Positions 7,889-15,430 of a stretch of DNA of 24,776 nucleotides are shown here, in pieces (the first letter of the stretch is position 1; each line of letters starts with the position of its first letter). Source of the DNA: DASQUK01 sp046723645 (GTDB lineage Bacteria > Actinomycetota > Acidimicrobiia > Acidimicrobiales > VFJN01). The translations under genes and the position numbers were made by a program. Below the pieces are notes generated by a model that saw only the letters and a program-made list of their open reading frames with translations, was not told where the DNA came from and did not search any database. The stretch spans positions 1-24,776 of the forward strand of contig JBKOUY010000183.1 in NCBI GenBank assembly GCA_046723645.1, in the 5' to 3' direction.

Positions 7889-9225
7889 CTAGAGGTCGAT
7901 GTCGACGATGGAACGGTCGAGCGGGTTCACGTTGACCGCTGGAAGTGCTGCGCAGAGGCGCTCGTGCGGGAGGCCCGCGACGAAGCCGTCGATCAGCCGG
8001 TGGACGTTCGAGATGTGGCCCTCGATCTGGCCGGCCAGGCGCATGTACTCGAAACCCCTCGCGTGCAAGCCCTTCTGCTGCCGCGGCAGGTTCGAGAAGT
8101 CTTGCGTGGGGATGGGCGGCACCCGCGGGTCGTCGCACTCCCACGGCTCGGGCGGCGACAGCTTCTCCGTGCGGCCCCCTCTGGGTACCGGGTCAGCGAC
8201 CAGATCTCCATCAGCGTCTCCTCCGGCCCCAGCGGACGGAACCGGTAGGACGACGCGCTGCTGTACATCGGCAGCACGAAGAAGTGCGGGAAGCAGTACG
8301 CCATGGGCTCGTTCAACCCACCTGCGTCGAGCTCGTTCAGGTCGGGGATGCAGTGACCCTCGGCGCGGTGCCACCTCACCACCGCGTCGTTGAGCGTGCG
8401 CTCCCAGACCGAGCGTGCAAGCGCGGCGTCGTCGGGCAGCTCGATGTCGCGGAGGCGTTCGGCGATGCGCACGTCGCTCGCATGCACCATGCCGGCCACG
8501 CCCTCGTTCATCGTGCGCAGGTAGCGGAGCTCGGCGTCGATGAACGCATGCGGGTCGAACGATCCGTTGCGGGGTGGAAACCGGCCCGGGATCCTGAGCT
8601 GGGGATGCGTCTCGAGCACGTGGTACTGCTCCATGAACGCCTCCTCGGCGAGCTTCCAGTTCGCCGGGATACGGAACGCGTACCACCACTCCGCGCGCAT
8701 CGATTCCAGCTGCCACGCGTCCATGATCGTGGCGAACGGCTCGATGCATTGCCGCAGCGGCGGCGCGCCGTTGTCGAGGTTGATCCACGCGCAATCGCCC
8801 CACGTCTCGCAGTGGACCGGCACGAGATCGATGTCACCCGGCTGCAGGTTGTGCTCGGCGAACATCCGGGGGCGCGAGACGAACGTGTTCCTGCCGTCGA
8901 CGCCGTAGCACCAGCCGTGGAACGGGCAGGTGAAACCGTCCTCGCACGTGCCGCGGCCCTCGATGACGCTGACGCCGCGGTGGCGGCAGGCGTTCTGGAA
9001 CGCGCGCACCCCCATGTCGTCGCCCCGCACCACGATGACCGACTGGTCGAGGATCTCGTACTCGACGAAGTCGCGGGGCCACGGGATCTCCTCGAGCCGG
9101 CACGCCATCTGCCACACCCGCGGCCAGAGCTGCTCGACCTCGGCCCGGTAGAAGTCCGGGTCGAAGTAGCGCTCCTTGGGGACCCGATCCGGCACCTGCA
9201 TGGCGAAGGGCACGCTCGGCGCCAC
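7889..9225 (-). CDS. Rieske non-heme iron oxygenase, large subunit (frame broken at 8175-8179)
   Basis: A ring-hydroxylating-type oxygenase alpha subunit, about 445 residues once the frame is restored. The Rieske [2Fe-2S] motif is C80-x-H82-x17-C100-x2-H103 (CRH...CPFH). The mononuclear iron site begins with H202 and H207 in EQYHVLETH. The reading frame then breaks. After ...WSLTRYPEG the reading continues only in another frame as GRTEKLSPPEPWE...DFSNLPRQQKG..., which completes a normal C-terminus. One extra G in the G5 run (C5 on the plus strand at 8175-8179) restores a single frame, so this is either a homopolymer sequencing error or a young pseudogene. It should hydroxylate or dealkylate an aromatic or alicyclic substrate using a separate reductase, not seen here. 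Start candidates in frame are GTG 9249 (leaderless), GTG 9225 (used) and ATG 9201. Confidence 0.87.
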
Positions 9226-9254
9226 CGACTTCCGACCCCCGACCGTCACGGGGG

Positions 9255-9280
9255 CCAATACTACAACCCCGAAGTATTGG
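9255..9280. promoter_or_regulatory. 26-bp inverted repeat upstream of the Rieske gene
   Basis: CCAATACT and AGTATTGG form perfect 8-bp arms around a 10-nt spacer. It is the only AT-rich patch in the gap between the cyclase and Rieske genes. One arm includes TAGTAT read on the minus strand (9263-9258), a good -10 hexamer, so a bound protein would overlap the Rieske promoter. It is likely an operator. A terminator for the cyclase is less likely because the arms are AT-rich and no T-run follows. Confidence 0.65.
9258..9263 (-). promoter_or_regulatory. -10 element for the Rieske gene
   Basis: On the minus strand TAGTAT fits TANNNT. It ends 8 nt before the in-frame GTG at 9249, which would make a leaderless start, or lies in an ordinary promoter position for the GTG at 9225. 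It sits inside the palindrome at 9255-9280. Confidence 0.45.
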
Positions 9281-9390
9281 AGGCCTCGGTTCAGCTGACC
9301 AGTGCCGCCGGCGCGGCCGGGGACGTTCGTGGCGCCGAAGTGGTTGCTGGGCAACCATTCCTGCCGCCAGGAAGCAGCCAAAGGAGAAGC

Positions 9391-10659
9391 TCACCGCAGG
9401 ATGGGTGTTGGTCGCGGACGGACGAGGTACCACGCCTCGACGTCGCCCTTCCCCTTGACCGCGATCGTTCCCCGCGGCTCGCACTCGAACTCGTCGGCGA
9501 GCAGCTCGTACGTCGCGCGAGTGATCTGGATCCGGCCCGGTGTCCCGTGGGACTCCATGCGGCTGGCCGTGTTCACGGCGTCGCCCCAGAGGTCGTAGAG
9601 GAAGCGTTTCCGCCCGATCACGCCGGCCACCACGGGGCCCGAGTTGATCCCGACCCGGAGCTCCAGGCCGAGGTGCCCGATCTCGTCGTCCGAGCGCATC
9701 GCCTCGACCATGTCGAGCGCCATGAGCGCCAGCGCGCGGGCATGGTCGGGGCGCGGTGTCGGGACGCCAGCGGCGACCATGTAGCAGTCGCCGATGGTCT
9801 TGATCTTCTCGAGCCCGTACCACTCCGCCAGCTCGTCGAAGCGACTGAACAGGTGATCGAGGTACGCGACCACGTCGGCGGGCGGGAGCCGCTCCGACCA
9901 GGGTGTGAAGTCGACCACGTCGGCGAACAGGATCGAGGCCGACACGAACTGATCCGCGATCGGCTGGGTCTCGGCCTTCAGCTGGTCGGCGATCGAGCGC
10001 GGCAGGATGTTGAGCAGAAGGCTCTCGGCCTTGGCCTGTTCCCGCCGCAGCGCTGCGATCGCATCGGCGCGCTGCCTGGCGAACAGCGCGAGGAGTGTGA
10101 ACACGATGGTGCCGCCGACCGCGATGTTGAGCGCCAACATCGTGCTCGTGAACCAGCTGGGCGGCGGCGGCCAGATCGGGCCCGTGATCTCGCCCGCGAT
10201 TCCCGATCCGAGGAACACGGCGAGATAGGCGACGTACCAGCGCGCCGCCGATCCGACGTCGCTGAACACGAGCGCCCCCAGCGGGGCGAGAATTCCCCAC
10301 AAGCCGACGCCGCCGGAGTCGAGGAATCCGCCGAGCGGGATCATCGACAGCGTCGGCGCCAGCAGGATGGCGACCTGGCCGACACGCAGCAGCCACGGAA
10401 AGTCGCGCGTGCGCGAGAACACGGCGATCGCACCCAGCAGGATGCAGAAGTACACGAGCGGCACGACGCCGACCGGCGATCCGAACGCGAGGTACAGCGC
10501 CCCCCACAGGGCGGCGATCGGCAGGATCAACACCGAGATCAGGACCAGCAGCCCCTTTCGGGCCCGCAGGTCCTCGTCGTCGGCGGGATCTGCGCCGACC
10601 AGCGCCAGGCGGGCGGTGACGCGATCCGCCGCCGCTCGGATCCCGTCCAGGACGCGCAT
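9391..10659 (-). CDS. Membrane-bound class III adenylate cyclase
   Basis: A 422-residue protein with an N-terminal membrane domain and a C-terminal class III nucleotidyl cyclase domain that makes cAMP from ATP. Hydrophobic spans at about 36-59, 64-81, 92-110, 118-133, 140-156 and 174-194 suggest six transmembrane helices, and a short linker helix follows (RREQAKAESLLLNILP). The catalytic domain starts near 238. The metal-binding aspartates are D247 (FADVVDFT) and D291 (KTIGD), the adenine-selecting pair is K287 and D356, and the transition-state residues N363 and R367 lie in VNTASRM. All catalytic residues are present, so one homodimer should be active. There is no HAMP domain. The ATG at 10659 lacks a ribosome-binding site and sits 8 nt after TAACGT. 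The gene is divergent from the ArsR-SRPBCC pair. Confidence 0.93.
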   Translation of the reverse strand: MRVLDGIRAAADRVTARLALVGADPADDEDLRARKGLLVLISVLILPIAALWGALYLAFGSPVGVVPLVYFCILLGAIAVFSRTRDFPWLLRVGQVAILLAPTLSMIPLGGFLDSGGVGLWGILAPLGALVFSDVGSAARWYVAYLAVFLGSGIAGEITGPIWPPPPSWFTSTMLALNIAVGGTIVFTLLALFARQRADAIAALRREQAKAESLLLNILPRSIADQLKAETQPIADQFVSASILFADVVDFTPWSERLPPADVVAYLDHLFSRFDELAEWYGLEKIKTIGDCYMVAAGVPTPRPDHARALALMALDMVEAMRSDDEIGHLGLELRVGINSGPVVAGVIGRKRFLYDLWGDAVNTASRMESHGTPGRIQITRATYELLADEFECEPRGTIAVKGKGDVEAWYLVRPRPTPILR

Positions 10660-10667
10660 CGCCGGCG

Positions 10668-10673
10668 ACGTTA
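10668..10673 (-). promoter_or_regulatory. -10 element for the adenylate cyclase gene
   Basis: On the minus strand TAACGT ends 8 nt before the ATG at 10659 with no Shine-Dalgarno sequence between them. This suggests a leaderless or near-leaderless transcript. Confidence 0.4.
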
Positions 10674-10750
10674 CTCGTGGACCCGTCGGCCCCCGGCTGA
10701 CACCAGGACACGCCCATGGAGCTCGGGAAACATAAATCGGTAGGCATCTG

Positions 10751-10768
10751 CTAACCGTTAGTGCTAAC
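10751..10768. promoter_or_regulatory. Triple half-site operator upstream of arsR
   Basis: CTAAC-c-GTTAG-tg-CTAAC gives two overlapping inverted repeats (10751-10761 and 10757-10768) that share the middle arm. It overlaps the arsR -10 box and lies between the divergent cyclase and arsR genes. This is the expected location for autoregulation by the ArsR protein (inference). Confidence 0.6.
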
Positions 10769-10770
10769 TT
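10765..10770 (+). promoter_or_regulatory. -10 element for arsR (leaderless)
   Basis: TAACTT ends 7 nt before the GTG at 10778, and the intervening bases contain no ribosome-binding site. The transcription start would coincide with the start codon. The operator half-site at 10764-10768 overlaps this box. Confidence 0.5.
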
Positions 10771-10777
10771 ACCATAT

Positions 10778-11080
10778 GTGGACGCGTGGACAGCGCTGGC
10801 CGACCCGACACGGCGCTCGATCTTCGAGCTCGTGATCGCGCGGCCGCGGGCGGTCCGTGAGCTCGCCGACGTGCTGCCCGTCACGCGTCCCGCCGTGTCG
10901 CAGCACCTGAAGCTGTTGAAGACCGCCGGCCTGGTCCTCGATCGCGCCGAGGGGACCCGACGGATCTACCGACCCAACCCCGACGGTTTGCGTGAGCTGC
11001 GCGCGCAGCTCGATCGATTCTGGAACCAGGCGCTCGCCAACCTCAAGCAGCTCGCCGATGACCCCGAGGAGGACACATGA
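10778..11080 (+). CDS. ArsR-family helix-turn-helix regulator
   Basis: A 100-residue winged-helix protein of the ArsR/SmtB fold. The core is WTALADPTRRSIFELV (4-19), the helix-turn-helix VRELADVLPVTRPAVSQHLKLLKTAGLV (26-53), and the wing RAEGTRRIYRPN (57-68). No cysteine is present, so it is not a metal sensor. This matches the subgroup that sits in front of SRPBCC (AHSA1-like) genes. GTG at 10778 is used, and the overlapping ATG at 10776 is out of frame. The stop overlaps the SRPBCC start as ATGA, so the two are one translationally coupled operon. It probably controls its own promoter and perhaps the divergent cyclase through the CTAAC/GTTAG repeats. Confidence 0.92.
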   Translation: MDAWTALADPTRRSIFELVIARPRAVRELADVLPVTRPAVSQHLKLLKTAGLVLDRAEGTRRIYRPNPDGLRELRAQLDRFWNQALANLKQLADDPEEDT

Positions 11081-11559
11081 CCACCCACGCCCAGAACACG
11101 ACGGTGCAGGCCAGCGTCGTGGTGAACGCCCCGGCCGACCGCGCCTTCAAGCTCTTCACCGAGCAGTTCGACCGCATCAAGCCCCGCGAGCACAACATGC
11201 TGGGCGTCGACATCGCCGAGTCGGTGTTCGAACCGCGGGTCGGCGGCCGGGTCTTCGACCGCGGCGCGGACGGGAGCGAGTGCCAGTGGGGCCGAGTGCT
11301 CGCGTACGAGCCGCCGGCTCGGATCGTGTTCACCTGGGACATCTCCCCGACGTGGCAGATCGAGACCGAACCCGACAAGTCGAGCGAGGTGGAGGTGCGC
11401 TTCGTCGAGGACGGACCCGACCGCACGCGCGTGGAGCTCGAGCACCGCCACCTCGACCGTCACGGCGACGGTTGGGAAGGCACACGCGAAGCCGTGAGCA
11501 GCGACCAGGGCTGGCCGTTGTACCTGCAGCGCTTCTCCGCCGTCGCCGACGCCGGCTGA
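11077..11559 (+). CDS. SRPBCC (AHSA1/START-like) domain protein
   Basis: A 160-residue single-domain protein of the helix-grip fold. Recognisable parts are the first strand and helix VVVNAPADRAFKLFTE (14-29), the GGRVFDRG turn, WGRVLAYEPPARIVFTWDI in the middle, and VEVRFVEDGPDRTRVELEHR leading to the long C-terminal helix. The fold has a hydrophobic cavity that binds lipophilic ligands or acts as an Aha1-like co-chaperone. The ligand is not predictable. It overlaps arsR by ATGA, and the pair occurs widely in actinobacteria, often with stress or detoxification genes. No signal peptide is seen. It converges with the redoxin gene. Confidence 0.9.
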   Translation: MTTHAQNTTVQASVVVNAPADRAFKLFTEQFDRIKPREHNMLGVDIAESVFEPRVGGRVFDRGADGSECQWGRVLAYEPPARIVFTWDISPTWQIETEPDKSSEVEVRFVEDGPDRTRVELEHRHLDRHGDGWEGTREAVSSDQGWPLYLQRFSAVADAG

Positions 11560-11591
11560 CGTCCTGCGCCGGACCCCTCACTGCGCCACGG

Positions 11592-12680
11592 TCAGCCGAA
11601 TGTGAAGCAATAGGCCTCGACGCCCGGCTCCTGGAACTCGACCTCGAAGAGGCGGTCGGCAACGGGTCCGCGTTGGCGGATCAGCTGGTAGGTGCGCTGG
11701 TCGCTCACCGTCCCGCTGCCGTCCGGGTCCACGTCGCTCCCCAGAGCGTCCTGCGCGACCTCGCCGTCGAGGAAGATGCGGAACGGAACCGATGCCTCCT
11801 GGGATGACGGACCCATCACGAGGTTCAGATCGCGCGCGTGGAACTGGAAGGCGATCCGTCCGCCGGGCTCGTCCAAGATCCCTGCGTCGCCGGTCACCGT
11901 CCACTTTCCAGCGAGTCCCCAGGTGTTGAGGGGCAGCCGCAGGGGCGGTGCGTAGACGCGGGGCTGGTCGAAGCCGGCGACGTCGTCTTGGACGAAGCCA
12001 ATGCTCTGGCGGTAGCCGACGTAGGTCTCCGGCGACTGCAGCGTTCCCCAGTCGGCGGCCACTTCCAAGCCACGAGGTTCGACCATCACCAGGTCCTGAT
12101 CGATGTCGCCTGCGCCGGCGTCGAGGAGCAACTGCTGGATGACCATCTCGGTCATCGGGTACTCGCCCTCGCCGAAGTGATGGAATCGGATTCGGCCTTC
12201 TGCGTCGGCGATGTACACCGCCGGCCAGAAGTGGTTCGCGAACGCGCTCCAAACGGCGTAGTCGCTGTCGAGCGCGATCGGGTACTCGACGCCGAAGCGG
12301 CGTGACTGTGTGATGACGTTGTCGACGTTCCGTTCGAAGCCGAACTCGGGCGTGTGGACGCCGATCACCGTCAGCCCGTCGTCCCCGTACTTGGCTGCCC
12401 AGGCTCGCAGGTAGGGAAGGGTGCGCACCCAGTTGACGCAGGTGTAGGTCCAGAAGTCGACGAGGACGACCCGTCCACGCAGTCCCTCGGGGTTCAGCTG
12501 GTCGGTGTTGAGCCATCCCGTCGCGCCCCCGAACGATGGGAGGCGACCCTCGACCGGCAGCGCCGCCCGCTCCCCCGCCAAGCGATGGGCGATCGAGCGG
12601 ATCAGGCCGGGTCTGCCGGACGGGGCGGACGTCGTCGCGGCGTCGGATGTGAGGTCGGCTGATCCTGTGGTGTCAGACAT
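11592..12680 (-). CDS. DipZ-like thioredoxin-fold protein lacking the resolving cysteine
   Basis: A 362-residue protein with a redoxin domain (about 45-200) and a C-terminal DipZ-type beta domain (about 218-362, with LPLNTWGLAGKWTVTGD and the end VEAYCFTFG). The active-site segment is FWTYTCVNWVRTLP, giving C81-V-N-W84. Canonical DipZ and TlpA proteins have CxxC here, so only the nucleophilic cysteine remains. This implies a one-Cys peroxiredoxin or glutathionylation-like mechanism, or a non-redox role. The cis-proline is P153 (WPAVYI). No signal peptide or CcdA-like membrane domain is found, unlike full-length DipZ. ATG at 12680 has AAGGAG seven bases upstream. It follows the epoxide hydrolase 1 gene after 47 bp and is probably co-transcribed with it. 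Confidence 0.87.
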   Translation of the reverse strand: MSDTTGSADLTSDAATTSAPSGRPGLIRSIAHRLAGERAALPVEGRLPSFGGATGWLNTDQLNPEGLRGRVVLVDFWTYTCVNWVRTLPYLRAWAAKYGDDGLTVIGVHTPEFGFERNVDNVITQSRRFGVEYPIALDSDYAVWSAFANHFWPAVYIADAEGRIRFHHFGEGEYPMTEMVIQQLLLDAGAGDIDQDLVMVEPRGLEVAADWGTLQSPETYVGYRQSIGFVQDDVAGFDQPRVYAPPLRLPLNTWGLAGKWTVTGDAGILDEPGGRIAFQFHARDLNLVMGPSSQEASVPFRIFLDGEVAQDALGSDVDPDGSGTVSDQRTYQLIRQRGPVADRLFEVEFQEPGVEAYCFTFG

Positions 12681-12727
12681 CGGGGTCTCCTTGAGGCTGG
12701 GGGTAGACGGCCTCGAACACGGGGCAT

Positions 12728-13939
12728 CTACCGAACAGACCGGAACGCAGCACGCAGCTCGTTGGCGAAGAGCTCCGGCTGCTCCCAGGCGGCGAAGTGA
12801 CCACCCTTGTCGACCTCGTTGTAATAGATGAGGTTGGGATACGCCTGTTCTGCCCAACTCCGCGGCGCCTGATATTGCTCGCTCGGAAACACGCTCACCG
12901 CCACCGGGACGGACACCCCCTTGGCATTGAAGAAGCCGCCCTTGTATTCCCAATACAGGCGTGACGCAGAGACCCCTGTGTTCGTCAGCCAGTACAGCGT
13001 GATGTTGTCGAGGATCTCGTCACGCGTCAGTTCGCCGGCAGAGCTCGTCGTCCGGCTCAGCGCCGCGACAACCGCTGCGGCCGGCTGGCCGTCGGCATCG
13101 TTGTGGTCGAGAAGCCAGGCGGCCAAGCCCACGGGTGAATCCGCGATGCCGTAGAGGGTTTGTGGGCGCGATGCCATGAATCTGGCGTACTCGACCTGCC
13201 CGAACGTTCTGATCAGCTGCTCGTAGGCGCGTCTTTCATCGGCGGAGAGTCCGGATGGCGGCGGTTCGCCGGCCTGGGACGCCTTGTCGACGTCAGCGGG
13301 AACCGTGGCCGGCATGTTGGTGTGGATGGCGACCAGTCCATCGGGCGCCTGCAAGCCCATCTGGTCGACGACGAACGCCCCCCAGTCGCCGCCTTGGGCG
13401 ACATAGCGCGTGTAGCCGAGTCGGGTCATCAGTTCTGCCCAGGCTCGGCCCATGTGCTCGGGACCCCAGCCGGTTCCCGTCGGCTTGCCGGAGAACCCGT
13501 AGCCCGGCATCGACGGGATCACGACGTGGAATGCGTCCGTGGCGCTCGCGCCGTGTGCCGTGGGATTCGTCAGTGGATCGACGATCTTCAGCTGCTCGAT
13601 GATCGAGCCTGGCCAGCCGTGGTTCACGACGAGCGGCAAGGCATCCTCGTGGTCCGAACGAGCATGTATGAAGTGGATGTCCAGTCCGTCGATCTCGGTG
13701 ATGAACTGCGGCAGGGCGTTCAGCTTCTCCTCGCAGGTGCGCCAGTCGTACTCCGTTGCCCAGTAGCGCGCGAGCTCCTGGGTCATCGCGAGCGGCACGC
13801 CCTGCGACGCGTCGGCCACGGTCTCCTTCTCGGGCCAGCGCGTGGCCGCGATCCGCCGGCGAAGGTCGACGAGGTCCTCCTCCGGAACCTCGACGTGGAA
13901 GGGACGGATCGCGACGGTGGCCCCGACGTTGCTACTCAT
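12728..13939 (-). CDS. Epoxide hydrolase 1 (EHN-domain alpha/beta hydrolase)
   Basis: A 403-residue microsomal-type epoxide hydrolase with an N-terminal EHN domain (IRPFHVEVPEEDLVDLRRRI at 11-30) and an alpha/beta-hydrolase core. The oxyanion motif is HGWP (107-110), the nucleophile D185 sits in GGDWGA, E354 is the probable charge-relay acid (family assignment), and H381 is in KGGHFAAWEQP. It should add water to an epoxide to give a diol through a covalent aspartyl ester. No signal or membrane anchor is seen, so it is probably cytosolic. ATG at 13939 has GGGAGG upstream. The frame continues 18 codons further to 13993 but without support. It is a close tandem paralogue of epoxide hydrolase 2, 66 bp away. 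Confidence 0.94.
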   Translation of the reverse strand: MSSNVGATVAIRPFHVEVPEEDLVDLRRRIAATRWPEKETVADASQGVPLAMTQELARYWATEYDWRTCEEKLNALPQFITEIDGLDIHFIHARSDHEDALPLVVNHGWPGSIIEQLKIVDPLTNPTAHGASATDAFHVVIPSMPGYGFSGKPTGTGWGPEHMGRAWAELMTRLGYTRYVAQGGDWGAFVVDQMGLQAPDGLVAIHTNMPATVPADVDKASQAGEPPPSGLSADERRAYEQLIRTFGQVEYARFMASRPQTLYGIADSPVGLAAWLLDHNDADGQPAAAVVAALSRTTSSAGELTRDEILDNITLYWLTNTGVSASRLYWEYKGGFFNAKGVSVPVAVSVFPSEQYQAPRSWAEQAYPNLIYYNEVDKGGHFAAWEQPELFANELRAAFRSVR

Positions 13940-13975
13940 GACCGACCTCCCGTTGTGGATGAGCAATGACGAGTG

Positions 13976-13995
13976 GTGCGCACATGTGTACACAT
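13976..13995. promoter_or_regulatory. Stacked palindromes upstream of epoxide hydrolase 1
   Basis: Three perfect palindromes overlap in the 66-bp gap between the tandem hydrolases: GTGCGCAC (13976-13983), CACATGTG (13981-13988) and ATGTGTACACAT (13984-13995). The last is a 12-bp perfect dyad. They lie 37-56 bp before the start codon of epoxide hydrolase 1, a suitable place for an operator. The dyad could instead be a weak attenuating hairpin. Confidence 0.5.
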
Positions 13996-14005
13996 AGGCG
14001 CCCGA

Positions 14006-15205
14006 CTAACGCAGCGACCGGAACGCGGCCCGCATCTCGCCGGCGAACAGGTCTGGCTGTTCCCAGGCGGCGAAGTGGCCGCCGCGGTCGAGCTTGTTGT
14101 AGTGGATGAGGTTGTTGGGATACGCCCGCTCCGCCCAGCTCCGCGGGGCCTGATAGAGCTCGTCGGGGAAGACGCTTATGGCATACGGGATCGAGATGTT
14201 CTTGGCATCGAAGAAGTCCGCCTTGTTCTCCCAGTAGAGACGGGCCGAGGAGACCCCGGTATTCGTCAGCCAGTAGAGCGAGATGTTGTCGAGGATGTCG
14301 TCCCGCGTCAGGCCGCCCGCCAGCTGCCCGCTCAGGGCCTGTTCGACAAGCCCGGGCTGGCCCGTACCGTCGCCGTGGTCGAGCATGAACGCCGCGAGGT
14401 CGACGGGCGAGTCCGCCAATCCGTACAACGTTTGCGGGCGCGTGGTCATGATCTGTGCGTAGGCAACGTGCTTCGCGTAGAAGTTCCGCAACTGCTCGTA
14501 CGCAGCCCGCTCCTCCTCCGAGAGGTCCGATGGCGGCGGGTCACCGCGCTGGACCGCATTGTTGATGTCGGCTGGAGCGGTACCGGGCATGTTGGAGTGA
14601 ATACCGAGCAGCTCCGGTGCCGCCTGTACACCCATTGCCTGCGTGACGGCCGCACCCCAGTCGCCTCCCTGTGCCACGAACTGGGTGTATCCGAGACGCT
14701 TCATCAGCCCTACCCAGGCCTGCGCCGTGCGGACGGGATCCCACCCGGTGGTGGCCGGCTTGCCGGAGAACCCGTACCCCGGCAGCGACGGAATCACCAG
14801 ATGGAAGGCATCCTCGGGGCCCGCTCCGTGCGCCGTGGGATTGGTGAGCGGCTCGATGATCTTCAGCTGCTCGATGATCGAGCCAGGCCACCCGTGTGTG
14901 ACGATCAGCGGCAGCGCGTCCTCGTGCTGGGAGCGGACGTGGATGAAATGAACGTCGAGCCCGTCGATCTCGGTCATGAAATGCGGCAGAGCGTTCAGCT
15001 TCGCCTCGCACTTGCTCCAGTCGTAATCAGCACCCCAGTAGCGCGTGAGCTCCTGCATCGTCGCCAGCCGCACGCCTTGCGAGTCGTCGGTGACGGTCTC
15101 TCTGTCGGGCCACCTGGTGGCGTTGACGCGCCTGCGTAGTTCGGCGACCTCCTCCTCGGGAAAATCGACGGTGAACGGGCGGATCGTGTCGTCTTCGGCG
15201 GGCAT
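14006..15205 (-). CDS. Epoxide hydrolase 2 (EHN-domain alpha/beta hydrolase)
   Basis: A 399-residue paralogue of epoxide hydrolase 1 with the same layout: EHN segment IRPFTVDFPEEEVAELRRRV (8-27), HGWP (104-107), nucleophile D182 in GGDWGA, probable acid E349 in FPDELYQ, and H377 in RGGHFAAWEQP. Long stretches are nearly identical to hydrolase 1, for example residues around HEDALPL..HGWPGSIIEQLKI, but the region between GIHSNMPG and the SPV motif differs more, where lid and substrate residues lie. ATG at 15205 has CAGGAG eight bases upstream. An in-frame ATG at 15346 with a weaker GGAG would add 47 residues of low-complexity sequence and is less likely. It is the first of an apparent three-gene run (hydrolase 2, hydrolase 1, redoxin). 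Confidence 0.94.
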   Translation of the reverse strand: MPAEDDTIRPFTVDFPEEEVAELRRRVNATRWPDRETVTDDSQGVRLATMQELTRYWGADYDWSKCEAKLNALPHFMTEIDGLDVHFIHVRSQHEDALPLIVTHGWPGSIIEQLKIIEPLTNPTAHGAGPEDAFHLVIPSLPGYGFSGKPATTGWDPVRTAQAWVGLMKRLGYTQFVAQGGDWGAAVTQAMGVQAAPELLGIHSNMPGTAPADINNAVQRGDPPPSDLSEEERAAYEQLRNFYAKHVAYAQIMTTRPQTLYGLADSPVDLAAFMLDHGDGTGQPGLVEQALSGQLAGGLTRDDILDNISLYWLTNTGVSSARLYWENKADFFDAKNISIPYAISVFPDELYQAPRSWAERAYPNNLIHYNKLDRGGHFAAWEQPDLFAGEMRAAFRSLR

Positions 15206-15430
15206 CACTGGCTCCTGACGTTTGCGAGGCGCGACGCGATCAGGCGAACAAAGGTTCGTGGTACCCGTGGCGGCGTTGCTGAGACGCGCGCCGCCATACG
15301 AGTTCCGTGCGCGGTCGTCGGGTTGAGGGGCGGGTTGCTCCGACATCCGCCTATCTCCGCGCTGGCCTTGAGGGGTAGCACTAGAGTCGCACACACTGGG
15401 TGGGCGCGTCACCACCTCCAGCGGCCCCGG
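15206..15430. other. Intergenic region upstream of epoxide hydrolase 2
   Basis: About 225 bp between hydrolase 2 and the YceI terminator hairpin. It should carry the promoter for the hydrolase operon. I see no clear -35/-10 pair and no strong palindrome, and no convincing small gene. Confidence 0.4.

Noticed and set aside
9255..9280. Inverted repeat as a terminator for the adenylate cyclase.
   Set aside because: The arms are AT-rich, there is no T-run and it lies about 110 bp past the cyclase stop, overlapping a promoter-like box; an operator fits better.
7945..10743. A 932-codon rightward open frame.
   Set aside because: It is antisense to the Rieske and cyclase genes, is dominated by Arg, Asp, Gln, His and Pro, and shows no domain; it is a codon-bias shadow.
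15206..15346. Longer N-terminus for epoxide hydrolase 2 from the ATG at 15346.
   Set aside because: The added residues have no similarity to the EHN family, and the ATG at 15205 has a better placed CAGGAG; the upstream ATG has a GGAG and is not fully excluded.
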